Shown: in pieces, positions 1-8,732 of the stretch
How the letters are laid out: each line of letters opens with the position of its first letter
How positions within the stretch are numbered: the stretch's first letter is position 1
Source: CADEDH01 sp047974625
GTDB lineage: Bacteria; Actinomycetota; Acidimicrobiia; Acidimicrobiales; SZUA-35
Reading direction: 5' to 3'
Length of the DNA: 64,000 nt
Assembly: GCA_047974625.1 (NCBI GenBank)
Contig: JBKECK010000016.1
Location: 67,676 to 131,675 of the forward strand
Made by a program: the position numbers and the translations under genes
Notes under the pieces: model-generated
What the model saw: the letters and a program-made list of their open reading frames with translations, nothing else
What the model was told of the DNA's origin: nothing
Databases searched by the model: none

Positions 1-932
1 TCGGCCTCGGGGTAGGCGTCGGCCAGGGCCGGCCGGTTGACCCGGAACACCGACAGTTCCTGCACCACCAGCAGGGCGACGATGGCGACCAGGACACCGA
101 TCAGGACCGGGGTGGAGATCACCTGGGCCCGCCAGATCCGCCAGGCGATCAGCCCAAGCACGGCGTTGATCGGCACGGTCAGGGCGGCCAGGCCGAACAC
201 GGCCGGCCGGTTGGTCACCTCGAGGGCCCCCTGGCGGAGGGGCCGGCTGTAGCTGCGGCCCTCCGGGGTGTCGGTCACCGACCGGAAGTAGAAGAGCCCG
301 TAGCCGGCGGCGAGGACCCCGGTGAGGAAGATGGCGTAGCGCCAGCCGTCGTCACCACCGATGACGTTGGCCGCCACCACCGGCAGGGTGAAGGCCGCCG
401 CGGCGGAACCGAAATTGCCCCAGCCGCCGTATACGCCCTCGGCCGTCCCCACCTCGCTGGGCGGGAACCACTCCGACACCATCCGGATACCGACCACGAA
501 CCCGGCCCCGACCACCGACAGGGCCAGGCGGCTGAGCACCAGGGCGGGGACCGACGAGGCGAAGGCGAACACGGTGTTCGGCACCACCGCGAACAGGAGG
601 ATGACCGAGAACACCCGGCGGGGCCCCCACCGGTCCAGGGCCATCCCGATGAAGATCCGGGCCGGGACGGTGAGGGCCACGTTGCACAGCCCGATGATCT
701 TCTGCTGGGCGTCGGTGAGGCCGAGCTGTTCGGCGATGGTGTTGGCGAACGGGGCGTAGTTGAACCACACGACGAAGGTCAGGAAGAAGGCGAACCAGGT
801 GAGGTGCAGCACCCGGTACTTGCCGTGGAAGGACCAGACGCCCAGCAGGCGGTCCGCCGCCCGGTCAGGGGATGGCCCGGCGGACGCGCCGGGCGTCCGG
901 TCGGGTTGGGGGGTCACCGATGTCTCTGCCAT
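1..932 (-). CDS. narK: NarK-type nitrate/nitrite MFS transporter (3' end missing at window edge)
   Basis: The ATG lies at 932 and the frame is open for 310 codons to the window edge, so roughly the last third of a usual 450-480 residue transporter is missing. Hydrophobic helices begin near residue 40 with FAFFLTFVVWFNYAPF, characteristic of the nitrate/nitrite porter family. The segment VGTAEGVYGGWGNFGSAAAA matches the glycine-rich nitrate signature of NarK/NasA proteins. It should move nitrate in or nitrite out across the cytoplasmic membrane. It is the last of four co-oriented genes (nirB, nirD, HemD-type regulator, narK) and follows the regulator by 133 bp. A 12-bp motif 41 bp upstream of the start also occurs in front of nirB. 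Assignment to the family is firm; direction of transport is not shown. Confidence 0.88.
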   Translation of the reverse strand, partial: MAETSVTPQPDRTPGASAGPSPDRAADRLLGVWSFHGKYRVLHLTWFAFFLTFVVWFNYAPFANTIAEQLGLTDAQQKIIGLCNVALTVPARIFIGMALDRWGPRRVFSVILLFAVVPNTVFAFASSVPALVLSRLALSVVGAGFVVGIRMVSEWFPPSEVGTAEGVYGGWGNFGSAAAAFTLPVVAANVIGGDDGWRYAIFLTGVLAAGYGLFYFRSVTDTPEGRSYSRPLRQGALEVTNRPAVFGLAALTVPINAVLGLIAWRIWRAQVISTPVLIGVLVAIVALLVVQELSVFRVNRPALADAYPEA

Positions 933-972
933 GACGGCACTCAACCCGACCGGTGTTGCCGCACTGGATCCG

Positions 973-984
973 GCCGGTTACCGC
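973..984. promoter_or_regulatory. Shared GCCGGTTACCGC motif upstream of narK
   Basis: The 12-mer GCCGGTTACCGC lies 41-52 bp before the narK start and recurs exactly at 5313-5324 in front of nirB. These are the two promoter-type gaps of the nitrate cluster. It may be an operator for the HemD-winged-helix regulator encoded between them or for a global nitrogen regulator. Chance matches are possible in GC-rich DNA. Confidence 0.35.
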
Positions 985-1065
985 TCGGTGCACGCCGGCG
1001 CACCCCGGCGCCGACCCCGCTGACAGGGTGCGCACACCGGCCGGCGCCGGCCTGTGAGCGAAGCT

Positions 1066-2172
1066 TCACGGAGCGGCGCGGTAGCCGCGGCGGACCACCG
1101 TCTCGATCCCGTCCGCAGCCGGCCCGAGCCGGCGGCGCAGGCGGGCCACGGTGACCTCGACCAGGTGCCGGTCGGTCTCCGTGCCGTGCCACACCCGTTG
1201 GAGGAGCTCGGCCTTCGAGTAGACCACGCCCGGTCGTTCCAGGAGCACGTCGAGCACGGCCTGCTCCCGCTCCGACAGGGTCACCGGCTCGTCGCCGATG
1301 ACGGCCACATTGCCCTGGATCCGGATCGGACGGCCGGCCAGGGTGCATTCCCGGCCGGACGCGGCGAAATGGGTGGAGATCTGCTGGACCATGGCCCCCA
1401 ACCGGTGCCGTTCGGGCACGTGGGGTGGTTCGAACCCGGCGTCGGTGAACCCGGTGGCGCACACCGGGCCCACGCAGAAGGCGGCCACGTCGGTGCGGAG
1501 CGCCTCGGCCAGTTGGTCGCCGAGGCCCGCCATGGCCGCGATCTCCAGGAAGTTCTCCACCGCGGGCCGTGCGGTGAAGGTGACACCGTCCACCCTGCCG
1601 TCCACGGTGGCCCGGACGAGTTGTTCGGCGGCCGTGATGTCGTCGGGCAGGGACCAGCGGTACACGGGCACCCGGACGACCCGGGCCCCGAGGGTCTCGA
1701 TCCGCCGGCACAGATCGACGGCGCCCGCCCCGTCCTGCTGGACTGCCACCGTCGCCCCGCCCACCCCCCGGGCCGACAGGAGCTCGACCACGTCGTCGTA
1801 GCGGGCCCGGGGGGTGGTCCACGCCACCTCGTGTCCGGCCGCCACCAGGACCCCGGTGGCCTTCGAGCCCCGGGCCACCAGTTCAGCCGTCTCCAACACC
1901 GCGTCGAGCTCGGTGTCGAGGTGGAATGCGGCGGCCGCCTCCAACCAGCTCCGGACCCCGACCCCGGTGGTGAGGACGACCACGTCGGGCGGTTCCTGGC
2001 CCAGGGCTTCGGTGACGTCACGCAGGGCGTCGGCGGCGTCCACCGGATGGGTTCTGATGACGGGTCCGTGCACGCAGCTGGCCCCCCGGCCGGTGAGCAG
2101 CTTGATCTGCTCCTCCGACCGTCGGTCTGCGGTGACGCCGATGGTGTAGCCGGCGAGAGGGCGGCGGTTCAT
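1066..2172 (-). CDS. HemD-like (uroporphyrinogen-III synthase) domain fused to OmpR-type winged-helix DNA-binding domain
   Basis: The protein has 368 residues. About residues 1-260 form a uroporphyrinogen-III synthase-like fold, with GYTIGVTADRR at the start and VDGVTFTARPAVENFLEIA as the typical HemD strand-helix. About residues 275-368 form an OmpR/PhoB winged helix, with LSEREQAVLDVLLERPGVVYSKAELLQ split around the recognition region and a terminal VVRRGYRAAP hairpin. Homologous fusions in other actinobacteria sit beside nitrate assimilation genes and act as transcription regulators. The siroheme link (NirB needs siroheme) suggests a tetrapyrrole-linked sensor, but ligand and enzyme activity are unknown. 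AAGGA lies 7 nt before the ATG. It is cotranscribed 60 bp after nirD. Confidence 0.85.
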   Translation of the reverse strand: MNRRPLAGYTIGVTADRRSEEQIKLLTGRGASCVHGPVIRTHPVDAADALRDVTEALGQEPPDVVVLTTGVGVRSWLEAAAAFHLDTELDAVLETAELVARGSKATGVLVAAGHEVAWTTPRARYDDVVELLSARGVGGATVAVQQDGAGAVDLCRRIETLGARVVRVPVYRWSLPDDITAAEQLVRATVDGRVDGVTFTARPAVENFLEIAAMAGLGDQLAEALRTDVAAFCVGPVCATGFTDAGFEPPHVPERHRLGAMVQQISTHFAASGRECTLAGRPIRIQGNVAVIGDEPVTLSEREQAVLDVLLERPGVVYSKAELLQRVWHGTETDRHLVEVTVARLRRRLGPAADGIETVVRRGYRAAP

Positions 2173-2232
2173 CCCGCCATCCTTCCGGCGCGAGGTTTCG
2201 TGTTCGTTTCGAGCCCGTGAAGTCGTGTGACC

Positions 2233-2634
2233 TCAGTGCCCGGCGGCGGCAACCACGACCATCCCGTCGCGGGCCTCGACGGCCCAAGTCCGTACGGCCA
2301 CCGACGGTTCGTCGAGGCACCGTCCGGTGTCCAGATCGAAGCGCTGCTTGTGGAGCGGCGAGGCCACCACGGTCCGGTCGCCGACCGACCCGACCAGGCC
2401 GCGGGCCAGGACCGGGACCCCGGTGAAGGGGTCGACATGGTCGATGGCGGCGAGGGCCCCGTCAGCCAGGCGGAACACGGCGACCGGGTGGTCATCGACC
2501 AGGGCGGCCACCCCACGTTCCACCGGGATCCGGTCGAGGGGGGCGATCGGGACCCACCGGGCCCACGGGCCCGGGGCGGCCGTCACGGCGGCCAGATCGT
2601 CGATGACGGTGTCGATGACGGTGTCGAAAGCCAT
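2233..2634 (-). CDS. nirD: Nitrite reductase [NAD(P)H] small subunit NirD
   Basis: The product of 133 residues is a Rieske-like fold protein of the NirD family, the small partner of assimilatory NADH-nitrite reductase, which reduces nitrite to ammonium with NirB. The segment DHVDPFTGVPVLARGLVG followed by VVASPLHKQRFDL is the NirD version of the Rieske loops, in which the Cys ligands of true Rieske centres are absent. I chose the ATG at 2634 because AAGGGA ends 9 nt before it; the ATG at 2643 would abut that ribosome site. The gene begins 14 bp after the nirB stop, consistent with one transcript. Confidence 0.9.
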   Translation of the reverse strand: MAFDTVIDTVIDDLAAVTAAPGPWARWVPIAPLDRIPVERGVAALVDDHPVAVFRLADGALAAIDHVDPFTGVPVLARGLVGSVGDRTVVASPLHKQRFDLDTGRCLDEPSVAVRTWAVEARDGMVVVAAAGH

Positions 2635-2648
2635 GGCAGGCATTCCCT

Positions 2649-5294
2649 TCAGTCGGTGACCAGGCGAAGCTGGCCGGACGGTCCGGCCGGAGCGCCGGGG
2701 AGATCGGTGTCGGCGGACGGCCCCGACGGCAGGCCGGACTCTGGCCCCGACCGGGCCGGGACCCGCTGGCCCCGGAGCCGGACCCACCTGCTGGGCGACT
2801 CGGCGTCGGGGGCGTTGACGAACTCGACGAAGTGGGCCAACCGGTCGGGGTCGGCCAGGGTGGCCGTCCACTCGCACTCGTAGGTCTCGACATGGCGGGC
2901 CATGTCGGCGTCGAGCTCGTCGCCGATTCCGAGCACGTCGTCGAAGATGACGTCACGGACATGGTCGAGGCCGCCGTCCAGCCCCTCGAACCAGGTCGAG
3001 GTCCGCTGCAGCCGGTCGGCGGTGCGGATGTAGAACATGAGGAACCGGTCGATGGCCCGGATGAGCTGGTCGTCGTCAAGGTCGGAGGCGAGGAGCTCGG
3101 CGTGGCGGGGGCTGCGGCCGCCGTTGCCGGCCACGTACAGGTTCCAGCCGTTCTCGGTGGCGATGACGCCGACGTCCTTGCTCTGGGCCTCGGCGCACTC
3201 CCGGGTACAGCCCGAGACACCCATCTTGATCTTGTGCGGCGCCCGGAGCCCCCGGTAGCGGAGCTCGAGCCGGATGGCCATATCCACCGAATCCTGGACC
3301 CCGTAGCGACACCAGGTGGAACCGACGCAGGACTTCACCGTGCGCAGGGCCTTGCCGTAGGCGTGACCGGATTCCATCCCGGCCTCGATCACCCGGGCCC
3401 AGATGGCGGGCAGATCGCTCAGGCGGGCGCCGAACAGGTCGATGCGCTGGCCGCCCGTGATCTTGGTGTAGAGGTCGAAGTCCTTGGCGATCCGGCCCAA
3501 GGCGATGAGCTGGTCCGGGGTGATCTCCCCGCCTGGCACCCGGGGGACCACCGAGTAGGTGCCGTTGCGCTGCATATTGGCCAGGTGGTGGTCGTTGGTG
3601 TCCTGGAGGGCGCCCTGGTCGCCGTCGAGCACGTAGCCGTTCGACAACGACGCCAGGATCGAGGCCACCGTCGGTCGGCAGATCTCGCACCCCCGGCCCC
3701 GGCCGTGGGCCCCGACCACCTCCCGCCAGGTGGTGTACCGGTGGAAGCGGATGAGGTCGAACAGTTCCTGGCGGGAGGCGTCGAAATGCTCGCACAGGGC
3801 GTTCGACACCTCGACCCCGGAGCGGGCCAGCTCGGTGCGCAACAGGGTGTTCACGGCCGGGACGCAGCCGCCACAACTGGTGCCGGCGTCGGTGCACGCC
3901 TTCAGCTCGCTGACCGTGTGGGCGCCGTCGGCCACCGCTATCCGGAGCTGGCCGGCGGTGACGGCGTTGCAGGAGCACACCGGGACACTGTCGGGGAGCT
4001 CCCCACCGTCGGGGGGTCGGACGTCGGTGGGCAGGACGTGGGCGGCCAGATCGTCGGGTTGGGTGGCCTGGCCGAGGGTGATGGCCCGCAGGAGCTCGTA
4101 GCCGGATATGTCGCCCACCAGGGCCCCGCCGAGGAGCCGCCCGGTTTCGGGGTCGAGGACGAGGCGGCGGTGGACCCGTTCGAGGGGGTTGTCGTAGACG
4201 ATCTCGTCGACCGGGTCGTCCGGGGTGGCGTCGCCGCTGCGACCGAACACGGCCACGTCGACACCCATCAGTTTCAGCTTGGTCGACAGATCGCTGCCCT
4301 CGTAGGCGGCCGGCCCGCTCCCGTCCCGGTTCCCGTCGGGGTCGACCCGGGGCCCGGCCAGGGTTGCGGCCAGGAGCTCGGCCATCTCGTAGCCGGGCGC
4401 CACCAGCCCGTAGACCCGGTCACGGTGACAGGCCACCTCGCCGATGGCCCACACGGTCGGCACGGTGGTGGCGAGGAGGTCGTCGACCACCACCCCGCCC
4501 CGGGGACCGAGCTCGGCGCCGGCCAGGGCGCCGAGCTCGTCCCGGGGCCGGATCCCGGCCGAGAACACCACCATCTCGGCCGGGAGTACGGTGCCGTCGG
4601 TCAGGGTCAGACCGGTGACCCGGCCCTCGGCGTCGGCGTCGAACCGGTCGGAGGTGACCCCGCACACCAGGTTCACCCCGAGGTCGGCGATCGACCGGGC
4701 CAGCATCCGGCCCCCGCCCCCGCCCAACTGCTGGGGCATCGGGTAGGGGGCCATCTCCACCACAGTGGTGTCCAGGCCCAGCAACCGGAGGGCGTTGGCC
4801 GCCTCGAGACCGAGCAGGCCGCCGCCGACGACGATGCCGCGGCCGCAACGGTCGGCGCCGGCCCAGGCCTTGATGGCGGCCAGATCGTCGAGGGTGCGAT
4901 ACACGAAACAGCCGGCCAGGTCGTGGCCGGGAATCGGGGGCACGAAGGGGTAGGAGCCGGTGGCCAGGACCAGGTCGTCGTAGTGGAGGGTGGACCCGTC
5001 GTCGAGGTCCACGGTGCGTCCGGCGGCGTCGACGGCGGTGGCCCGGCGGCCGAGCCGATAGTCGACCCGGCCACCGTTCAGGAACTCGTCGCTGACCAGG
5101 GACAGATCCTCCCCGGTGCGACCGTCGAACCAGGAGGACAGGGCCACCCGGTCGTAGGCGGGGCGGCTCTCCTCCCCCACGACGGTGACCCCGATCACGG
5201 CGTCGGGGTCGGCGGTGACCAGGCGCTCCACGAAACGCTGGCCCACCATGCCGTTCCCGATGACCACGACGTTCCGGTCGTTCCGCTGCTGCAT
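2649..5294 (-). CDS. nirB: Nitrite reductase [NAD(P)H] large subunit NirB
   Basis: This 881-residue cytoplasmic flavo-siroheme enzyme catalyses the six-electron reduction of nitrite to ammonium. The N-terminus has the FAD dinucleotide motif VVVIGNGMVGQRFVE and an NAD-binding half (IVVGGGLLGLEAA). A BFD-like [2Fe-2S] domain with CSCNAV and CTDAGTSCGGC lies around residues 440-490. The siroheme/[4Fe-4S] half follows, with C656-x5-C662 and C696-x3-C700 as cluster ligands, all present. The length is normal for single-chain NirB. A GTG at 5312 could add six residues; the ATG at 5294 is preferred because it lies close to the conserved core, although neither has a strong ribosome site. It is the first gene of the nirB-nirD-regulator-narK series. 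Confidence 0.93.
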   Translation of the reverse strand: MQQRNDRNVVVIGNGMVGQRFVERLVTADPDAVIGVTVVGEESRPAYDRVALSSWFDGRTGEDLSLVSDEFLNGGRVDYRLGRRATAVDAAGRTVDLDDGSTLHYDDLVLATGSYPFVPPIPGHDLAGCFVYRTLDDLAAIKAWAGADRCGRGIVVGGGLLGLEAANALRLLGLDTTVVEMAPYPMPQQLGGGGGRMLARSIADLGVNLVCGVTSDRFDADAEGRVTGLTLTDGTVLPAEMVVFSAGIRPRDELGALAGAELGPRGGVVVDDLLATTVPTVWAIGEVACHRDRVYGLVAPGYEMAELLAATLAGPRVDPDGNRDGSGPAAYEGSDLSTKLKLMGVDVAVFGRSGDATPDDPVDEIVYDNPLERVHRRLVLDPETGRLLGGALVGDISGYELLRAITLGQATQPDDLAAHVLPTDVRPPDGGELPDSVPVCSCNAVTAGQLRIAVADGAHTVSELKACTDAGTSCGGCVPAVNTLLRTELARSGVEVSNALCEHFDASRQELFDLIRFHRYTTWREVVGAHGRGRGCEICRPTVASILASLSNGYVLDGDQGALQDTNDHHLANMQRNGTYSVVPRVPGGEITPDQLIALGRIAKDFDLYTKITGGQRIDLFGARLSDLPAIWARVIEAGMESGHAYGKALRTVKSCVGSTWCRYGVQDSVDMAIRLELRYRGLRAPHKIKMGVSGCTRECAEAQSKDVGVIATENGWNLYVAGNGGRSPRHAELLASDLDDDQLIRAIDRFLMFYIRTADRLQRTSTWFEGLDGGLDHVRDVIFDDVLGIGDELDADMARHVETYECEWTATLADPDRLAHFVEFVNAPDAESPSRWVRLRGQRVPARSGPESGLPSGPSADTDLPGAPAGPSGQLRLVTD

Positions 5295-5312
5295 GCCACG
5301 AGCCTGATCCAC

Positions 5313-5324
5313 GCCGGTTACCGC
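5313..5324. promoter_or_regulatory. Shared GCCGGTTACCGC motif upstream of nirB
   Basis: This is the second exact copy of the 12-mer found before narK at 973-984. Here it lies 19-30 bp upstream of the preferred nirB start. Its reverse complement GCGGTAACCGGC contains GTAAC, reminiscent of half of an actinobacterial GlnR box, but the second half is poor. Binding is inferred only. Confidence 0.35.
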
Positions 5325-5394
5325 CGTGTTCCGCCGGTGTGACCAAGTGCTACAGCCGGATCTCTCCGTCCCGCCGGACCGGGGTGAGGACCCT

Positions 5395-5419
5395 CACACG
5401 GACCCCACCCACCCGTGTG
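5395..5419 (-). terminator. Candidate terminator after the CoA-transferase gene
   Basis: CACACGG (5395-5401) and CCGTGTG (5413-5419) form a perfect 7-bp stem with an 11-nt loop. It lies just downstream of the minus-strand stop at 5428 and before nirB. There is no T-run, as is common in high-GC actinobacteria. Confidence 0.4.
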
Positions 5420-5427
5420 CGAGGCCC

Positions 5428-7917
5428 CTATTCGAGGGCTTCGGCGATGGCCAGCTCGGCGATCTGGTCGCCGTCGTAGCCGAGGATCTCGGTGAGGACC
5501 TGGAAGGTGTGCTCGCCGAGCGTCGGTCCACCGCTGGTGGTCCGGGCCGGGGTGTCCACCAGGCCCGTCCGGGCCGCCTCCACCCACACCGTGCCGTGCT
5601 GTTCGTGGGGTACCTCGATGAAGTGCCCCCGGTACCGGGTGTGGGGGTCGGCGGCCAGCTCGTCGGACCGGAGGATCCGGACCGCGGCCACACCCCGCTG
5701 CTGCAGATCCGCCTCGAGGGCATCGCCCTTCTGGGTGGCCGACCAGGCGGTGATCGCCGCCTCGATCTCGTCCTCGCGGGCCTTGCGGGCCGCCTGGTCC
5801 AGGTCGGCCCAGTCGGCGGGGAAGCCGGCGGCCTGGCACAGGGCCCGCCACTGGCCGTCGGTCTCGCACACGATGGTGATCCACTGGTCGTCGCCGGTGG
5901 TGGGGAAGGCCCCGTGGGGGGCCATGACCGGGTCGCGGTTGCCCGCCGGTGCGAAGTCCCGGCCGTTGATCTCGTAGTCGAGGAAGGCGGGGCCGAGCAG
6001 CCCGATGGACGCCTCCGACTGGGACAGGTCGATGTACTGGCCTTCACCGGTCCGGTCCCGGTGGTCGACGGCGGCCAGGATGGCGGCGGCCAGGTAGCGG
6101 GGGGCGACATAGTCGGTGTACGCCCCGAAACAGCCGGCGGGGGGACGATCGGGCCATCCGGTGACGGCGTAGAACCCGCCCACGGCCGCCCCCATCGTCC
6201 CGTACCCGGCCAGGGACGACAGCGGCCCTGACTGCCCGAACAGGCAGGAGCTGGTCATGATGACGTCCGGCTTGATCTCGCGGATGTCGTCGTAGCTCAA
6301 CCCCCAGGCCTTCATGGCCCGGGGTGAGAACGACTCGCAGACCACGTCGGCCCACTTGACCAGATCGAGCACGACGTCGCGGGCCTCGGGCTTGGTGAGG
6401 TCGAGGGAGAGGCCGAGCTTGCCGGCGTTCATGTTCTGGTAGAGGCCGCTGTTCTCAGCCCCACCCTCGTCGTTCAGGAACGGCTGGATGGTCCGGGCCG
6501 TCTCCACCTTGGTGGCCGACTCGACGCGGACGACGGTGGCCCCGTGATCGGCCAGGATGCGGGTGGCGGCCGGTCCGGCCATGACCCACATCAGGTCGAG
6601 CACCTTGAGCCCGGCCAGGATCCCGGCGGGTTCGTCGGCGGCGGAGGCCGCCGCGGTACCGACCCGGGCCGCCCGGGCCGGTACCACAACCTCGATCGGG
6701 GCCCTCGCCTCGGCGCCGGCCCCGTCGCCCAGCATGGCGGCGGTGTCGGCCCCAAGTCGGGGTGGCAGGTGGTCGGTGTCGAGCGGGGTGGTCGTGAACC
6801 GGGCGAACCGGCCCGGGAACCGGACCTTGCGTTCGATCCCGGGTACCTCCAGGCTGGTCCAGAAGGCCCGCTCAATGAGCTGCTCGGAATCGGCCAGGTC
6901 GGCCATGGTGCTCACCGGGACGATCAGCAGCCGCCGGTCCAGGGATTCCTGGAGGAGTTCGTTCTTGGTCTTGGTGGCCATGAACCGTTCGGCCACGTCC
7001 TGGATCCGGTCGTACTCGTCGAGGGGGATCCGTCCGGTCATGACCCCGTCGACGAAGTCGATCCAGTCGATCTCCCGGTCGGCGGGACCGGCCATCCCCT
7101 CCGCGTCGATCCACTCGAACAGGCGGGCCCCGAACGGGCCGATCGCCTCGCCGAACAGCATGAGGGCCGAAACGTAACCGTCGGAGGCCGGCGATCGGAG
7201 CCGGATGGTGAACGGCCCCAGCTTGATCCCGCCGCTGGACCGTTCGGCCAGGGGGCTGTTGTAGAGGGAGCACAGGGTGGTCGACTGGGTGGCCTGGGTG
7301 ATGGACTGCTGGGCCGACACGTCCACCTGCTGGCCGGCCCCGGTGGCGCCCCGGTGCTGGAGGGCCAGCAACACCCCGACCGCGGCGTCCAGGGAGGCGT
7401 GCTGGTAGGCCTGGTCGAGGGGCATCCGCAGGGGGGCCCGGTCCGCGTCGCCCATGAGGATCATGTGCATCCCGGCCGCGGCCACCCCGAGGTCGGTGGC
7501 CGCCCACGAGGAACGGGGGCCGGTCTGGCCGAAGGGGGTCACCGAGGCGTACACCAGCCCGGGGTTGGCGGCCGACAGGTCGTCGTAGCCGAGGCCGCGG
7601 GCCGCCATCGCCCCGGGGCGATCGGACTCGATGACCGCGTCGGCGGTGGCCGCCAAGTCGCGGACCTGCTGCCGGCCCTCGGGGGTGTCGAGGTCGGCGA
7701 CGACGCTGCGCTTGCCCCGGTTGTAGGACCAGAACCGCAGGGAGAACTCGGGGTCGTTCTCGTGACCGTCGACGAAGGGGCCGAGGTGGCGCGATCGGGA
7801 TCCGCCCGGCGGTTCGACGAGGATCACCTCGGCGCCCAGGTCGGCCAGGACCTGACCAGCGAGCTGGCCCCGCTCATCCGTCAGGTCGAGAACCCGATAC
7901 GGCGACAGCAACGACAT
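5428..7917 (-). CDS. Tandem CaiB/BaiF (class III) CoA-transferase, two domains
   Basis: The product has 829 residues, about twice a standard family III CoA-transferase. Two copies of the fold are fused: residues 1 to about 390 start YRVLDLTDERGQLAGQVLADLG, and about 405-829 start LKVLDLMWVMAGPAATRILADHG. Each has a TG-x-GQ segment. The second copy has D602 in AYTDYVAP, which aligns with the catalytic Asp of the family. In the first copy the corresponding stretch reads PLDQAYQHASL with a shifted Asp, so it may be structural only. Family members transfer CoA between carboxylic acids such as carnitine, formate or bile acids; the substrate here is unknown. The start at 7917 is preceded by GAAGGGGGA. 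A divergent 209-bp gap separates it from the VanZ gene. Confidence 0.85.
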   Translation of the reverse strand: MSLLSPYRVLDLTDERGQLAGQVLADLGAEVILVEPPGGSRSRHLGPFVDGHENDPEFSLRFWSYNRGKRSVVADLDTPEGRQQVRDLAATADAVIESDRPGAMAARGLGYDDLSAANPGLVYASVTPFGQTGPRSSWAATDLGVAAAGMHMILMGDADRAPLRMPLDQAYQHASLDAAVGVLLALQHRGATGAGQQVDVSAQQSITQATQSTTLCSLYNSPLAERSSGGIKLGPFTIRLRSPASDGYVSALMLFGEAIGPFGARLFEWIDAEGMAGPADREIDWIDFVDGVMTGRIPLDEYDRIQDVAERFMATKTKNELLQESLDRRLLIVPVSTMADLADSEQLIERAFWTSLEVPGIERKVRFPGRFARFTTTPLDTDHLPPRLGADTAAMLGDGAGAEARAPIEVVVPARAARVGTAAASAADEPAGILAGLKVLDLMWVMAGPAATRILADHGATVVRVESATKVETARTIQPFLNDEGGAENSGLYQNMNAGKLGLSLDLTKPEARDVVLDLVKWADVVCESFSPRAMKAWGLSYDDIREIKPDVIMTSSCLFGQSGPLSSLAGYGTMGAAVGGFYAVTGWPDRPPAGCFGAYTDYVAPRYLAAAILAAVDHRDRTGEGQYIDLSQSEASIGLLGPAFLDYEINGRDFAPAGNRDPVMAPHGAFPTTGDDQWITIVCETDGQWRALCQAAGFPADWADLDQAARKAREDEIEAAITAWSATQKGDALEADLQQRGVAAVRILRSDELAADPHTRYRGHFIEVPHEQHGTVWVEAARTGLVDTPARTTSGGPTLGEHTFQVLTEILGYDGDQIAELAIAEALE

Positions 7918-8126
7918 TATTTCCCCCTTCGTTCGTTCGGGAACCACCCGGCGCGCCCCCTCACCGACCGGGCGGACACGTCACGTCCCGGTGACGTCCC
8001 CCCTGCAGTATGGACGGCCCGGCGCGCTCCGATCCACCCGCCCAGCCAGAACGGGTTCGGAGCGGGTCGGCGTCCCGGCCTCGCCGTCCAGCCGCGGCCG
8101 ACCCATCGGGCCGGCCATGGACCACA

Positions 8127-8732
8127 ATGGGACTTGTGGAACCCCAGGCGGACCTGGTCGACGGTCACGAGCTCACCACCAGTAGGGACGGTTCCCCCAC
8201 CCCGGCCGCGCCGGCGGTCGGCGGTGTCCGGGCCGGGGTGGGCCTCGCCGTGGCCGTGATCGCGGCGGTGACCCTGTGGCCCGAGTACCCGGAGTCCCGC
8301 CGGTTCACGAACCTGGTGCCGATCGTGAACCTGATCGACCCGGACCGGCTGGGCTTCACCGTGGCCAACGCGGTGGGCAACGTGGCCCTGTTCGTCCCCC
8401 TCGGGGCCCTGGCCGTGCTCGCCGCGAGCCGTCGGGGCCGGGCGGGCCGGGGCCGGCGGGCCGCGGTGTGGCCCGGGTTACGGGCCGGCCTGGTGGTGTC
8501 CGCGGTCATCGAGCTGGCCCAGTGGGTGGTGCCCACGGGCCGGGTGGCCGACGTCGACGATTTCGTGCTGAACGTGCTCGGGGCGGTGGCCGGGGCCCTG
8601 CTGATGGGGCACCTGGTGGCCCCACCGGCGGCACGTCCCGGGTTACGGCTGTGGCGGCTCCGGCCGGGCGGTCCGGCTAGGAGCGGCGAGCCAGGTGGGC
8701 CAGGCCGGTCAGGTCGCGGCGGGTGGGGATGA
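8127..8732 (+). CDS. VanZ-family membrane protein
   Basis: The protein has 201 residues with about four hydrophobic segments. The VanZ core is recognisable in RRFTNLVPIVNLIDP, NAVGNVALFVPLGALAVL, VVSAVIELAQWVVPTGRVAD and DDFVLNVLGAVAGALL. VanZ proteins give low-level teicoplanin resistance in enterococci, but most homologues have no known role. The ATG at 8127 starts a short hydrophilic leader. Its 3' end overlaps the convergent flippase gene by 56 bp, so the last 19 residues are encoded antisense to the flippase end. Confidence 0.75.
   Translation: MGLVEPQADLVDGHELTTSRDGSPTPAAPAVGGVRAGVGLAVAVIAAVTLWPEYPESRRFTNLVPIVNLIDPDRLGFTVANAVGNVALFVPLGALAVLAASRRGRAGRGRRAAVWPGLRAGLVVSAVIELAQWVVPTGRVADVDDFVLNVLGAVAGALLMGHLVAPPAARPGLRLWRLRPGGPARSGEPGGPGRSGRGGWG

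Noticed and set aside
2832..5342. Long plus-strand reading frame of more than 800 codons opposite nirB
   Set aside because: It mirrors nirB codon structure, reads as Gly/Val/Asp-rich low-complexity sequence and has no family features, whereas nirB is complete on the other strand.
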